Position numbers and translations under genes: made by a program
Part shown: positions 5,939 through 6,090 of the stretch, piece after piece
Layout of the letters: every line of letters starts with the position of its first letter
Numbering within the stretch: the first letter of the stretch is position 1
Origin: an uncultured Prevotella sp.
Lineage (GTDB): Bacteria; Bacteroidota; Bacteroidia; Bacteroidales; Bacteroidaceae
DNA: 6,090 nucleotides
Assembly (NCBI GenBank): GCA_900553965.1
Contig: USFX01000161.1
Coordinates: 1-6,090 of the forward strand
Direction: 5' to 3'
The notes under the pieces: model-generated
What the model was told of the DNA's origin: nothing
Seen by the model: the letters and a program-made list of their open reading frames with translations, nothing else
The model's database searches: none

Positions 5939-6090
5939 ATGAGCGTATCAAATTTTAGGGGTCTCCGTGAGGATATTTTGACAACTTTTGTAATATCCTT
6001 ATTCATAGCAGGTTACAAACAGGGACAATTCCGTGGTTTTGCCGGAGAGCCGCGACGGGCTTGCCGTAAGGGCCTTACGGGGTTGCGGGG
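5939..6090 (+). CDS. Weak partial open frame running off the right edge
   Basis: An ATG at 5939 opens a frame of 50 codons that is still open at the window edge. It begins MSVSNFRGLREDILTTFVIS and then passes through LFIAGYKQGQF into an Arg/Gly-rich part. The hydrophobic stretch TTFVISLFIAG would fit a short membrane segment, but the rest resembles no family I recognise. The frame overlaps two inverted repeats, has no visible promoter and uses codons unlike the GC-rich neighbours. It is most likely a chance frame over structured or repeated DNA, but cannot be dismissed without the sequence beyond the edge. Confidence 0.2.
   Translation, partial: MSVSNFRGLREDILTTFVISLFIAGYKQGQFRGFAGEPRRACRKGLTGLR
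6050..6088. repeat. Compound stem-loop, 15 paired bases
   Basis: CCGTAAGG (6064-6071) and CCTTACGG (6073-6080) form a perfect 8-bp palindrome with a one-base spacer. Outside it CCGCGAC (6050-6056) pairs with GTTGCGG (6082-6088) through six Watson-Crick pairs and one G-U pair. The outer and inner stems are separated by a bulge of seven bases on the left and one on the right. No U-run follows on the minus strand, and the plus-strand flank is cut by the window edge. Confidence 0.5.

Larger units (their letters stand above)
5765..6090. other. Intergenic region with inverted repeats at right edge
   Basis: Beyond the epimerase promoter no confident gene is seen. Bases 5820-5880 are very AT-rich. 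Bases 5900-6090 hold three inverted repeats: CGGAGAC / GTCTCCG (5913-5919 and 5961-5967), AGGATATT / AATATCCT (5970-5977 and 5992-5999) and the compound stem at 6050-6088. Composition shifts from AT-rich to GC-rich near 6030. No TAnnTTTG element was found on the plus strand to drive an RNA. The stretch could be a structured leader or the end of a neighbouring repeat or gene cut by the window. Confidence 0.5.

Overview
The window looks like a chromosomal segment of a gut-type Bacteroidales bacterium. The evidence is Bacteroidetes-type -7 promoter elements (TAnnTTTG), no obvious Shine-Dalgarno sequences, a DUF4465 surface protein, a short LSC lipobox, and a C-terminal tail of the 'YSLDGRR...GVNIVRMSDGTVRKV' kind common in Prevotella-like and Muribaculaceae-like genomes. 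Genes are GC-rich and the intergenic DNA at both ends is AT-rich. The genus cannot be fixed from the sequence. All four confident genes lie on the minus strand, so the window reads from right to left.

Right part (about 6090 to 4580): the right edge is a roughly 400-base stretch with no confident gene. It holds several inverted repeats, a weak open frame that runs off the edge, and a promoter. The promoter drives a UDP-N-acetylglucosamine 2-epimerase (WecB) family protein in which several normally invariant active-site residues are replaced.

Middle and left part (4557 to 317): a TAnnTTTG promoter at the 3' end of the epimerase gene starts a transcript that opens directly with a class-I-like cobalamin riboswitch. 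Three genes follow: a two-domain secreted or surface protein ending in a DUF4465 domain, a BtuF-like substrate-binding lipoprotein separated from it by one base, and, 118 bases further on, a BtuC/FecCD-type permease. This is a B12-repressed corrinoid uptake operon. The surface protein probably handles corrinoid outside the cell, the lipoprotein delivers it in the periplasm, and the permease moves it across the inner membrane. The matching ATPase (BtuD) and the TonB-dependent receptor (BtuB) are not in the window.

Left end (316 to 1): AT-rich intergenic DNA. It contains a perfect 24-base inverted repeat with a one-base spacer, the likely terminator of the operon, a promoter-like box just before it, and a smaller hairpin near base 50. 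No gene is visible there.
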